Below are positions 13,296 through 20,019 of a DNA stretch of 23,053 nt, in pieces. The translations under genes were made by a program, and so were the position numbers. This stretch comes from Fibrobacter sp. GTDB lineage: Bacteria > Fibrobacterota > Fibrobacteria > Fibrobacterales > Fibrobacteraceae. Each line of letters starts with the position of its first letter. Position 1 is the stretch's first letter. The stretch is taken from NCBI GenBank assembly GCA_017550445.1, contig JAFZOV010000104.1:1-23053 (forward strand). The letters are read 5' to 3'. Under the pieces are notes generated by a model. The model was not told where the DNA came from. It did no database searches and was given only the letters and a program-made list of their open reading frames with translations.

Positions 13296-13928
13296 TTACT
13301 CATGGATTGCGTCGTCACTGTCGTTCCTCGCAACGACGTTTTTTCCATTCTCAGATTTCGGCGTTTCTTCTACGGCGTTCTTCTTTTCTTTTTCCGCTTT
13401 AATTTCTTGGTGCAGTTTCTTCAAAATCACCGGCGAAAGGATTACAATAGCTACGCCAACAGTTACAAAGGAATCCGCAACGTTGAACGTCGGGAAACGC
13501 GTCATGATAAAGTCAGGAAAATCGCAGTCGATAAAATCCACGACCATGGAAAGACGCATGCGGTCGATAAAGTTACCGATAGCACCGCCCAAAATCATCA
13601 CCACGCCCAGGCGGCTCATCCAATCGCGCTTGTCAATGGACTTGTAGAACCACAGAAGCACAACGGTTGCGACAATCGAAATAAGCAAAAAGAATACCCA
13701 AGGCGGCAAGAAGGGCATCAGGTCTTGAGGACGGCTGCTAAAAGCGGCGCCCTTGTTAAACACCAGCTGAAAACGGACCAAGTCACCGATGACATTGATA
13801 TAGTCGTGGTTCGGGGCTCCCGTTTCGTTGGTAAAACGAACAAGCGCCCACAGCTTTGTCAGCTGGTCAGCCACAATGCTAAAAAGAATCAGACCCAGGT
13901 GAAACGGCCACTTATTATAAAATTTCAT
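13296..13928 (-). CDS. lspA: Lipoprotein signal peptidase (signal peptidase II)
   Basis: Inner-membrane aspartic protease that cleaves prolipoproteins before the lipidated Cys; its likely substrates include the lipoproteins in this window. Family blocks are all present: ADQLTKLW (20-27), FQLVFNKGAAFS (53-64), GGAIGNFIDRM (114-124, catalytic Asp122), VVDFID (129-134) and PTFNVADSFVTVG (146-158, catalytic Asp152). Four hydrophobic helices are visible. A polar charged tail of about 40 residues (KKLHQEIKAEKEKKNAVEETPKSENG...) exceeds the usual length of about 165. AAAGGATAACG precedes the ATG. Upstream is a dispersed palindrome and the squalene synthase family gene; downstream is rluD, the common lspA-rluD pairing. 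Confidence 0.95.
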   Translation of the reverse strand: MKFYNKWPFHLGLILFSIVADQLTKLWALVRFTNETGAPNHDYINVIGDLVRFQLVFNKGAAFSSRPQDLMPFLPPWVFFLLISIVATVVLLWFYKSIDKRDWMSRLGVVMILGGAIGNFIDRMRLSMVVDFIDCDFPDFIMTRFPTFNVADSFVTVGVAIVILSPVILKKLHQEIKAEKEKKNAVEETPKSENGKNVVARNDSDDAIHE

Positions 13929-13942
13929 CGTTATCCTTTTTT

Positions 13943-13978
13943 AGATCCTTCGACTCGCTACGCTCGCTCAGGATGACA
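13943..13978. repeat. Dispersed palindrome that supplies the stop codon of the upstream gene
   Basis: On the minus strand it begins TGTCATCCTGAGCGAGCG, continues TAGCGAGTCG and ends AAGGATCT. GAGCGAGCG...CGAGTCG and ATCCT/AGGAT pair. The type is widespread in bacterial intergenic regions. The TGA within CATCCTGAG (13970-13968) is the stop codon of the 13968-15089 gene. Confidence 0.75.
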
Positions 13979-15089
13979 CTTTCGCCACTGTTTTCAGTTT
14001 ATCATACGACGACTCTATCCACTTGTCCGAATAGAAATGGAGCGTCGTAGACTTGATAATTTTTTTAACGGTATCGCGAGTAATCTTAACCTTTTTATCG
14101 GATGCAAAAAGGCTAGAACCATCGCCAATCAACTTCATGTTTTCGGCGGCCATAAAGAGCGGCCACAGGCAGAACAGCCTGGTTCGCATCTTCACGTTGG
14201 GAACCAGCTTAGTGTAGGCAATGGCATCGTCCAGGTGCCCCCAAGCCTTTTGCACTAGCTCACCCATGACAGCAGCGCGACGCTTATCAAAGTCTGCGCG
14301 GGCACTCGTCTCCGCAGGTACATCGAACATTTCATAGGAATGCGCAAATCCGTGACGACGGCAAATTTCTTCGGGCACAAAGCATACCCTGCGGCCGGAA
14401 TCTTCAATACAGTCCTTCACGATGTTTGCCACCTGCAAGGCAAGTCCAAAACTCACGTCGAGCTTTTGCATTTCGGCCTTGCGGGCCTCCCCTATCAGGC
14501 AGGTATCTGCTGCGAACAGATTCGTCAAAAGCTTGCCGACGATTCCTGCAACATAATAGCAGTATTCATCCAAGTCTTCCACGCTTTCGAGGGTAAACCA
14601 ACCCGACGAAAGAGCTGCCTCTTGCCGGAGCGCAAACTTGGCCATGCCATGGCACATTTCGATAGTTACGGCACGCACCGGAGCAGCATAGGTTTCTGGC
14701 ATTTCGCGCAACAGAGGCACAACCACATGGGTATGCAGACAAAGATTCATGTAGGGGTGTTCAGACTTACGCCAACTTTCCGGAAGCGACTGTTCAAAAG
14801 CGGAAATCAATTCATCATTCAATTCCGCCGTCTTAAAAATCTCGGCAAACTTGCCCAGAATAACTTCTTTTTCAGAAGCCTTCATGTCGGGGTCGTCTTC
14901 GACCGTGTCGGCAATTCGCAGGTAAAGGTAGGCAAGCAGAATGCTCTTGTGGAGTTTACCCTTAAGAACGTTGATATTGAGAGCAAATGTTCTAGAAACC
15001 TGCAATAGGATTTCTTCAGCGTACTTCCACGCCGCACGACCGTCCAAGACGTTTTCGCCAACTCCGATTGAGTCTAGAATATTTGACAT
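13968..15089 (-). CDS. Squalene/phytoene synthase family protein
   Basis: Trans-isoprenyl diphosphate synthase of the head-to-head class (two farnesyl- or geranylgeranyl-diphosphates to squalene or phytoene). The 373-residue product has VSRTFALNI (31-39), the first Asp-rich motif LRIADTVEDD (57-66), YCYYVAGIVGKLLTNLF (176-192), and the second, NIVKDCIED (222-230) followed by SGRRVCFVP. The YCYYVAGIVG and FVPEEICRR phrasing resembles squalene synthases more than phytoene synthases. No C-terminal membrane anchor is evident; the end is charged (KIIKSTTLHFYSDKW). No other isoprenoid, hopanoid or carotenoid gene is nearby, so the product is unassigned. The last residues VSS and the stop come from a palindromic repeat, so the original C-terminus may have been altered. 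It precedes lspA by 39 bases. Confidence 0.85.
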   Translation of the reverse strand: MSNILDSIGVGENVLDGRAAWKYAEEILLQVSRTFALNINVLKGKLHKSILLAYLYLRIADTVEDDPDMKASEKEVILGKFAEIFKTAELNDELISAFEQSLPESWRKSEHPYMNLCLHTHVVVPLLREMPETYAAPVRAVTIEMCHGMAKFALRQEAALSSGWFTLESVEDLDEYCYYVAGIVGKLLTNLFAADTCLIGEARKAEMQKLDVSFGLALQVANIVKDCIEDSGRRVCFVPEEICRRHGFAHSYEMFDVPAETSARADFDKRRAAVMGELVQKAWGHLDDAIAYTKLVPNVKMRTRLFCLWPLFMAAENMKLIGDGSSLFASDKKVKITRDTVKKIIKSTTLHFYSDKWIESSYDKLKTVAKVSS

Positions 15090-15107
15090 CTCTGTTCGTT
15101 CCTCATC

Positions 15108-15665
15108 CTAGTACATGGTTTGTGCGAGAACATCAGGCGGAATCTTCTTCGTTTTCGCCATGGCATTCACGTACTTCCACAAGCGACCATGCGATTCGGC
15201 GTTCTTGAGTTTCTTGGTAAAGCTCCAAATCGCGTGATTCTGTACATCGGCTTCGTTCCGGAAAACGCCCTTGACCTCACTTTCGTAACGAACCTTGCGA
15301 TATTCCACAAAGTACGCCATCTGGTAAAGGTGCGCAGCCTTTTTCTTGGCGGAACTGCAAAACAGAAAACCGATAAGCAAGAACAAAGGCGACACGGCAA
15401 AACCGTAGTACCATGGGAAATCTAGCCATTTTCGGATAGCCCAAATAGCAGGCAGGGCGGAAAAAAGCGCCATAACCAACGTAAACAGGATATCGAGCGG
15501 CAGCCAATAGCCTTGCGACTTTGGCGTAAAGGCCCATTTCACGCCTTTTTTGACCAATTTTCTGAGATACCGAGGGTAAGAAACACGGTAAAACCACATA
15601 TAGAGACCGATCCAGAACAAAATGGGGGTCCAGAACCAGTAATCCAAGCTTTCAAACATCTGCAT
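15108..15665 (-). CDS. Small membrane protein of unknown function
   Basis: Not recognised. The 185-residue product has about three to four hydrophobic segments: LDYWFWTPILFWIGLYMWFY (7-26), LPLDILFTLVMALFSALPAIW (55-75) and YYGFAVSPLFLLIGFLFC (86-103). A basic soluble tail of about 80 residues follows (AKKKAAHLYQMAYFVEYRKVRYE...). It is rich in Trp, Phe and Tyr. A TACATT box (15680-15675) lies 9 bases before the ATG, with no Shine-Dalgarno; Met3 is a possible alternative start. It is the first gene of the minus-strand group leading to the squalene synthase family gene (18 bases away), lspA and rluD, and is divergent from dnaA. Confidence 0.7.
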   Translation of the reverse strand: MQMFESLDYWFWTPILFWIGLYMWFYRVSYPRYLRKLVKKGVKWAFTPKSQGYWLPLDILFTLVMALFSALPAIWAIRKWLDFPWYYGFAVSPLFLLIGFLFCSSAKKKAAHLYQMAYFVEYRKVRYESEVKGVFRNEADVQNHAIWSFTKKLKNAESHGRLWKYVNAMAKTKKIPPDVLAQTMY

Positions 15666-15674
15666 ACGGGCCCA

Positions 15675-15680
15675 AATGTA
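15675..15680 (-). promoter_or_regulatory. Candidate -10 box ahead of 15108-15665
   Basis: TACATT on the minus strand, 9 bases from the start codon; same geometry as the TATATT boxes before the genes at 1313, 10741 and 22843. Confidence 0.35.
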
Positions 15681-15739
15681 GAAAATTAGCGCATCTTTCG
15701 AGTTCTTTAAGATAAAAAGAAGATTCCGGGTCTATCTCG

Positions 15740-15861
15740 TTATCAATCAATGACTTAGGGTGGCGGTTGGGCCATGAAAAGCATTTTTTACTCTTTCCTG
15801 CCCATAAACTTATCAACAATCTTTCACTTTTTTCTAAATTATATGGCCTACCTGTTGATAG
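15740..15861. promoter_or_regulatory. DnaA-box-like sites in the dnaA upstream region
   Basis: TTATCAACA at 15810-15818 and, on the minus strand, CTATCAACA at 15861-15853 each differ from the consensus TTATCCACA by one or two bases. TTATCAATC lies at 15740-15748. A candidate -10 TAAATT (15835-15840) sits between the two best sites. They fit DnaA autoregulation; whether this is also the replication origin cannot be told from three weak sites. Confidence 0.55.
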
Positions 15862-15892
15862 ATTTTGTACGCCCTTAGTGGAAGAGGAAGAA

Positions 15893-17218
15893 ATGCAAGC
15901 CGAATGGGAAAGATGTTTGAACTACCTCCGTGGGATGCTTTCGGACACGGTTTATAAGACTTATTTTGCGCAGACCAAGCTCACGAGCCTTACCACCGGT
16001 CACGCAGTCGTCACCGTTCCGCCCGGACTGGATACCGCCGTCTATTCTGCTTACAAAGAACTCATCCGCCTCGCCTGGCGCGAAGTCACCCACGACGAAT
16101 CCGCTATTGAATTTGAATTCCAGCAACAAGAAGCTGTAGCCCAGGCCGCCCCTGCAGGCAACAACAGCTTCCGCGATTTCTTGAAGCCGAGCATTCCGCT
16201 TTCGGGTTCTTTCCGCTTTGAAAATTTTGTGCCGGGCGACAAGGCCCAGCTCGCCTTCAACGCAGCCCTCGCCGTTGCTAGAAATCCCGACGGCACGCAG
16301 TACAACCCGCTCTTTATTTACGGTTCTTCGGGCCTTGGCAAGACTCACCTTTTGCAGGCAATCGGTAACTACATTCTCGAAGAAGATCCGACCAAGCGCG
16401 TGTGCTACCTGACCTCTGAAGATTTTTCTCAGCAGTACATGAAGTGCCTGCGCGAACAGCGCATCACCGAAATGTCCGACTTCTACCGCAACGAAGTCGA
16501 TATCTTGCTGATTGACGACATCCAGAACTGGACCGGCAAGTACGAAACCCAGAACGAATTCTTCTTGATTTTTAACGCCCTGCACCAGGCCGGCAAGCAG
16601 ATTGTGCTGACCTCTGACGCACCGGCTGCCGAAGTCAAGAACCTGTCTGACCGCTTGGTCAGCCGCTTTGCCTGGGGCTTGACCGTAGACATCCAGCCGC
16701 CTGATGTCGAAACCCGCGAAGCTATTTTGCACAAGAAGGCCGAAGAACGTCACCTGGAAATCAGCGACGACGTTCTGCACTACCTTGCAGAAAACATCGC
16801 AAGCAACGTGCGTTGCCTCGAAAGCGCCATCATCAAGCTGACCCTGCAGTCCAGCCTGATGCACCACGATATCGACATGAGCATCGCCCAGAAGGTGGTG
16901 GCCGAAATCGCCCCGACCCTTCGCCGCCGCGTAAGCCTCGATGCAGTACTCCACACCGTTTCGAAGCACTACGAAGTGCCCGAAGCAAAGCTCACCGAAT
17001 CGGGCCGTGGCACCAAGGAAATTTCAAAGGCTCGCCAGGTGGCCATGTACCTGATGCGCGAATGCTCCCCCATCAGCTTGCAGTCCATCGGTTCCCGCTT
17101 TGGCGGCAAGGACCACTCCACTGTGGTTCACGCCATCAAGAGCATCAAGAAAGAAATGGAAACCGACCCGAGTTTCGCACGACTCATCGAAAGCCTCAAG
17201 AACTCGATTCACGACTAA
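15893..17218 (+). CDS. dnaA: Chromosomal replication initiator protein DnaA
   Basis: ATP-dependent initiator that binds DnaA boxes and opens the origin. The 441-residue product has domain I (1-75, WERCLNYLRGMLSDTVYKTYF), a short linker, the AAA+ domain with Walker A YGSSGLGKTH (143-152), Walker B DILLIDDIQ (203-211) and VSRFAWGLTVDIQPPD, and the DNA-binding domain IV with signature GGKDHSTVVHAI (404-415). The open frame extends upstream to a TTG at 15767, but the added 42 residues (MGHEKHFLL...) do not belong to the family and overlap the DnaA-box region. The ATG at 15893 is preceded by GAGGAAG and gives the normal N-terminus, so it is preferred. Domain II is shorter than in E. coli. It is divergent from a membrane protein gene and convergent with 17320-19122. 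Confidence 0.96.
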   Translation: MQAEWERCLNYLRGMLSDTVYKTYFAQTKLTSLTTGHAVVTVPPGLDTAVYSAYKELIRLAWREVTHDESAIEFEFQQQEAVAQAAPAGNNSFRDFLKPSIPLSGSFRFENFVPGDKAQLAFNAALAVARNPDGTQYNPLFIYGSSGLGKTHLLQAIGNYILEEDPTKRVCYLTSEDFSQQYMKCLREQRITEMSDFYRNEVDILLIDDIQNWTGKYETQNEFFLIFNALHQAGKQIVLTSDAPAAEVKNLSDRLVSRFAWGLTVDIQPPDVETREAILHKKAEERHLEISDDVLHYLAENIASNVRCLESAIIKLTLQSSLMHHDIDMSIAQKVVAEIAPTLRRRVSLDAVLHTVSKHYEVPEAKLTESGRGTKEISKARQVAMYLMRECSPISLQSIGSRFGGKDHSTVVHAIKSIKKEMETDPSFARLIESLKNSIHD

Positions 17219-17249
17219 CATTCCTCGCCCGACATTGTCGAGCAAAAAA

Positions 17250-17284
17250 AGAAACCCGGTTCCATGAGAGCCGGGCAAATTTTT
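17250..17284. terminator. Bidirectional terminator between dnaA and the large secreted protein gene
   Basis: CCCGGT, loop TCCATGAGA, GCCGGG, then CAAATTTTT on the plus strand. On the minus strand the same stem is followed by TTTCTTTTTTT, so it ends both converging genes. Confidence 0.75.
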
Positions 17285-17290
17285 AACATG

Positions 17291-17313
17291 AGATTCCGGG
17301 ACAAGCCCGGGAT
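17291..17313. repeat. Dispersed palindrome (AGATTCCGGG... type)
   Basis: AGATTCCGGG-ACAAG-CCCGGGAT. Read on the minus strand it is ATCCCGGGCTTGTCCCGG then AATCT, a variant of the same family of intergenic palindromes seen at 7968 and 13943. Confidence 0.6.
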
Positions 17314-17319
17314 TAGCCA

Positions 17320-19122
17320 TTACTTTTTCTTCTTTTTCTTGGCCCTTCTAGCGGCGTCCTTTTTCTCTTGAGCGAGACGTCTCTTTTCGGCCCTTTTGGC
17401 AGCGCGTTCGGCCTTCAAAGCTTCCCGTTCTGCCTTCAGGGCTTCCTGTTCGGCCTTTTTCGCTTCGGCGAGGGCCTTTTCGGCTTCGGCAAGAGCCTTT
17501 TGTGCTTCAAGTTTTGCGGCTAAAGCCTTCTTGCCCTTTTCGATGGCCTTGGCAATTTCATCGTCATTCTTGGGCGGCTGGGCAGTGGTAGAATCCGTCT
17601 TGCTAGCCACCGTAGAATCAGTCAACGCCTGCGTTTTAGCGAGATCCTCTTCGGCATCCTTCATGGCTTCTTCAGCCCTGGCGCGTTCCTTTTCCTTGAC
17701 AGCAATATCGGCGTTCAAAGCCAGCTTTTTCACAGCCACAGAATCCAAATCGGGGCAAATCAAATCCTTGTTGCCCTTGGTGCCGTCGGCGCATTCCATG
17801 GATCCCTGGAACATACCCATTTTGTAGGTACCCCACTGTTTCTTGGTCACGCGTTCCGAATAGCAAACCGATTCACCGGGCATCCACTGGAAGCATGTAT
17901 CCTTCACCGTCCAGAAGGTAACCACCCCATTCGGGAGACCCTTGTGGAACACCCCACCAAATTCACCAAAGTCCACAAAGCCTTCGAGACTGTTCGCATT
18001 GAAAGTCAGCGTCACCGGCTTTTTCTTGAAGGGATTATACACCGTCATGCGGCCATGAAGCGCATTACGCTTGTAGGGTATATCGGCCATCAAGAAGCCC
18101 TTATCCGAGTACATGCGAGCCATGCCATTCACGTAGCCCTGGGTGTAAGGCACTTCCAGGAACTTGAAGTAGTAGGCACTATCCACCCCGCCATGAACCT
18201 TCTGGTCCAAGACGCTGGAACGGTAGAATGTCGAAATACCTTCGCGCATACCCATCTTGTAGTTGGACTTCCAGAGGATTCCACCCCATTCGGGGCCCTG
18301 CTGTTTCGGGAAGGTAGGATCATTCATGTAGCCAATTTCTTCGCCATACAAAAGACCGTTGGCATCCACATGTCGAACATTTTCCACATAGCCGTTATTT
18401 GCAAAGCCAGTCAAAACGCCCTTATCCAGGCAACGAACATCACTGTAATCGGTGAAGCGGCCCGCAGCAGAAGGAATCAACTTGCGCGGCAATCCGGAAA
18501 GATGGAACAGGAAGGGGTTGCGGTTATCGGTATCAAAGGAGGCGTCAGGCCTGTTATGCACATTGATAAAGCAGTTGATAGAGTCGGCAGAAGCCTTGTG
18601 GGCATCCAGATATTGGCCAAAAGGAGTCTTTGTATTTGCACTATCTTCAAAGGTAAGAGCAATTGCACCTTCCAGGGGTGCACCCTTAGCATAGTCGCTA
18701 AGCATGGGGACAGATTGCTTAATATGGTCTACGCACTGTTCGATAAAGAATTCGTCAGTGCAGGTCATCCCCCTGGGGCAAGTCAGGATTCTCGGCTTAG
18801 GAATGTCCCAAACCTTGACAATCTTTTTGCCTTCGTCATTGGCTCGCCAACCGAAACCACCCTTTTCGCGAACGGTATAGCAACCGCAAACCTTGGCCTC
18901 GTCACGGATGGCACTAATGCGATTTCGTTCTCTCGGAACAATATTTGCAGCCGACTCAACCCAGCAGTCGAGGTATTCAAAATGGTTTATGTCATACATG
19001 CCAGGCATGTTCGCCGCTTCGGCAGAATCCACCGCAGCAAGAGCATCTTCAAAATCATCGGCAAAAGACGCGGACACCAGGAACAGCGCCGCGAAGGCAA
19101 ATTTCACAAAAGAACTCTTCAT
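17320..19122 (-). CDS. Large secreted protein with MORN-like repeats and lysine-rich coiled-coil tail
   Basis: Not assigned to a known enzyme. The 600-residue product begins with a signal peptide (MKSSFVKFAFAALFLVSASFA, cleavage before DD). The region to about 200 contains several Cys pairs (VCGCYTV, TCPRGMTC). From about 230 to 440 there are loosely repeated segments of the kind G-x-x-x-N/D-G, e.g. GFANNGYVENV, GYVNGMARMYSDKGF, NALHGRMTVY and HKGLPNGVVTFW, which resemble toxin-antitoxin-type MORN variants or beta-sheet repeats; this is a pattern judgement. From about 455 on it is a long Ala/Lys/Glu-rich coiled coil (ALAEAEKALAEAKKAEQ..., ending RRAKKKKKK). A TATATATA promoter lies 12-20 bases ahead of the start. 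It may be a cell-surface or periplasmic scaffold, function unknown. Confidence 0.75.
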   Translation of the reverse strand: MKSSFVKFAFAALFLVSASFADDFEDALAAVDSAEAANMPGMYDINHFEYLDCWVESAANIVPRERNRISAIRDEAKVCGCYTVREKGGFGWRANDEGKKIVKVWDIPKPRILTCPRGMTCTDEFFIEQCVDHIKQSVPMLSDYAKGAPLEGAIALTFEDSANTKTPFGQYLDAHKASADSINCFINVHNRPDASFDTDNRNPFLFHLSGLPRKLIPSAAGRFTDYSDVRCLDKGVLTGFANNGYVENVRHVDANGLLYGEEIGYMNDPTFPKQQGPEWGGILWKSNYKMGMREGISTFYRSSVLDQKVHGGVDSAYYFKFLEVPYTQGYVNGMARMYSDKGFLMADIPYKRNALHGRMTVYNPFKKKPVTLTFNANSLEGFVDFGEFGGVFHKGLPNGVVTFWTVKDTCFQWMPGESVCYSERVTKKQWGTYKMGMFQGSMECADGTKGNKDLICPDLDSVAVKKLALNADIAVKEKERARAEEAMKDAEEDLAKTQALTDSTVASKTDSTTAQPPKNDDEIAKAIEKGKKALAAKLEAQKALAEAEKALAEAKKAEQEALKAEREALKAERAAKRAEKRRLAQEKKDAARRAKKKKKK

Positions 19123-19134
19123 ACTGGGGGCAAA

Positions 19135-19161
19135 TCTATATATATAAAGACAATTTGTCTT
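19135..19161 (-). promoter_or_regulatory. TATATATA promoter with a 15-bp palindrome upstream
   Basis: On the minus strand TATATATAGA precedes the start at 19122 by 12 bases. Directly upstream is a perfect palindrome AAGACAA-T-TTGTCTT (19147-19161), placed where a regulator could cover the promoter spacer. No canonical -35 is seen. Confidence 0.45.
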
Positions 19162-19219
19162 ATAAATTTAGTTTACACGCATCTTTTTTGCGCATGATTT
19201 GAGCCCTGTCCCCATCCCC

Positions 19220-19248
19220 TTGCCCTATTTTACAGATTTTGGTATCTT
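19220..19248 (+). promoter_or_regulatory. Candidate promoter of the ligase/peptidase cassette
   Basis: TTGCCC (19220-19225) and TATCTT (19243-19248) with a 17-base spacer; predicted leader about 65 bases to the start at 19318. Confidence 0.5.
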
Positions 19249-19317
19249 TACAGCACGCCATCGACGACCCGGAAAAACCTTCCGACAGCCGCCAGACGAG
19301 AAACGTAAGGCACAACG

Positions 19318-20016
19318 ATGGACATTAAAATATTGCAACAGCCCGATGACGTGACCTGTGGACCCACAAGCCTGCAAGCTGTCTATAACCATTTGGGTTA
19401 CAAGATTTCCTTAAAACAACTGATTTCTGAAATTGAATTCTTGGAAGACGGCGGAACACTGGGCGTTTTCCTCGGAATTGACGCACTCAAGCGTGGATTC
19501 AAGGCGACCATTCATTCGTATAACCTGACGCTTTTGGACCCCACTTGGAGCGAGCTTTCCATGCCGGAACTGAAAGCAAAACTGGAGCTCTTGCACAAGG
19601 CTAAACACGCACCCAAGCTCCGTAAAGCAATTGAAGCCTACATCCGCTTTATCGATTTGGGCGGTACCGTGGCATTTTCTGATCTCCGCGCCGCCATGTT
19701 CGAAAAGTACTTCAAGAAGGGCGTACCCGTTCTGTGCGGACTTTCAGCCACCTACCTGTACCGCAGCATGCGCGAATTCACCGGAGCCGATGACAAGTCC
19801 GTATTCGACGACATCCACGGCGAGCCCATGGGGCACTTCGTAGTGGTTTACGGTATAGACGACAAAAAACAGTTCATGGTCGCCGACCCCGACGGCACCA
19901 ACCCCCTTCACAAGACACCTTACTACAAGGTAGACAAGTTCCGCCTACTCCACAGCATCTTGCTCGGCGTCATGACCTACGACGGCAACGTGTTGGTCAT
20001 TGAAAACAAAAAATAA
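19318..20016 (+). CDS. C39-like cysteine peptidase
   Basis: Papain-fold peptidase of the C39 (bacteriocin leader peptidase-like) type. In the 232-residue product the expected catalytic set is visible: oxyanion Gln8 and nucleophile Cys14 in QQPDDVTCGPTSLQ, His173 in PMGHFVVVYGID, and Asp190 in FMVADPDG. The usual ABC-transporter partner domain is absent, so it is a stand-alone soluble protein without signal peptide. Gene-context studies of RimK-like ligases describe such peptidases beside RLAN/ATP-grasp and GCS2 proteins, sometimes fused to a GNAT domain that is absent here. It probably trims or releases a peptide made or modified by the next two gene products, which is inference. It ends 3 bases before the ATP-grasp gene, so the two are likely co-translated. 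Confidence 0.85.
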   Translation: MDIKILQQPDDVTCGPTSLQAVYNHLGYKISLKQLISEIEFLEDGGTLGVFLGIDALKRGFKATIHSYNLTLLDPTWSELSMPELKAKLELLHKAKHAPKLRKAIEAYIRFIDLGGTVAFSDLRAAMFEKYFKKGVPVLCGLSATYLYRSMREFTGADDKSVFDDIHGEPMGHFVVVYGIDDKKQFMVADPDGTNPLHKTPYYKVDKFRLLHSILLGVMTYDGNVLVIENKK

Positions 20017-20019
20017 ATC

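Noticed and set aside
15767..15892. Upstream TTG start for dnaA adding 42 residues
   Set aside because: The extra residues are foreign to DnaA, cover the DnaA-box region, and a good ribosome-binding site precedes the ATG at 15893.
15875..16969. Long open frame antisense to dnaA
   Set aside because: Shadow of a certain gene, no recognisable motifs.
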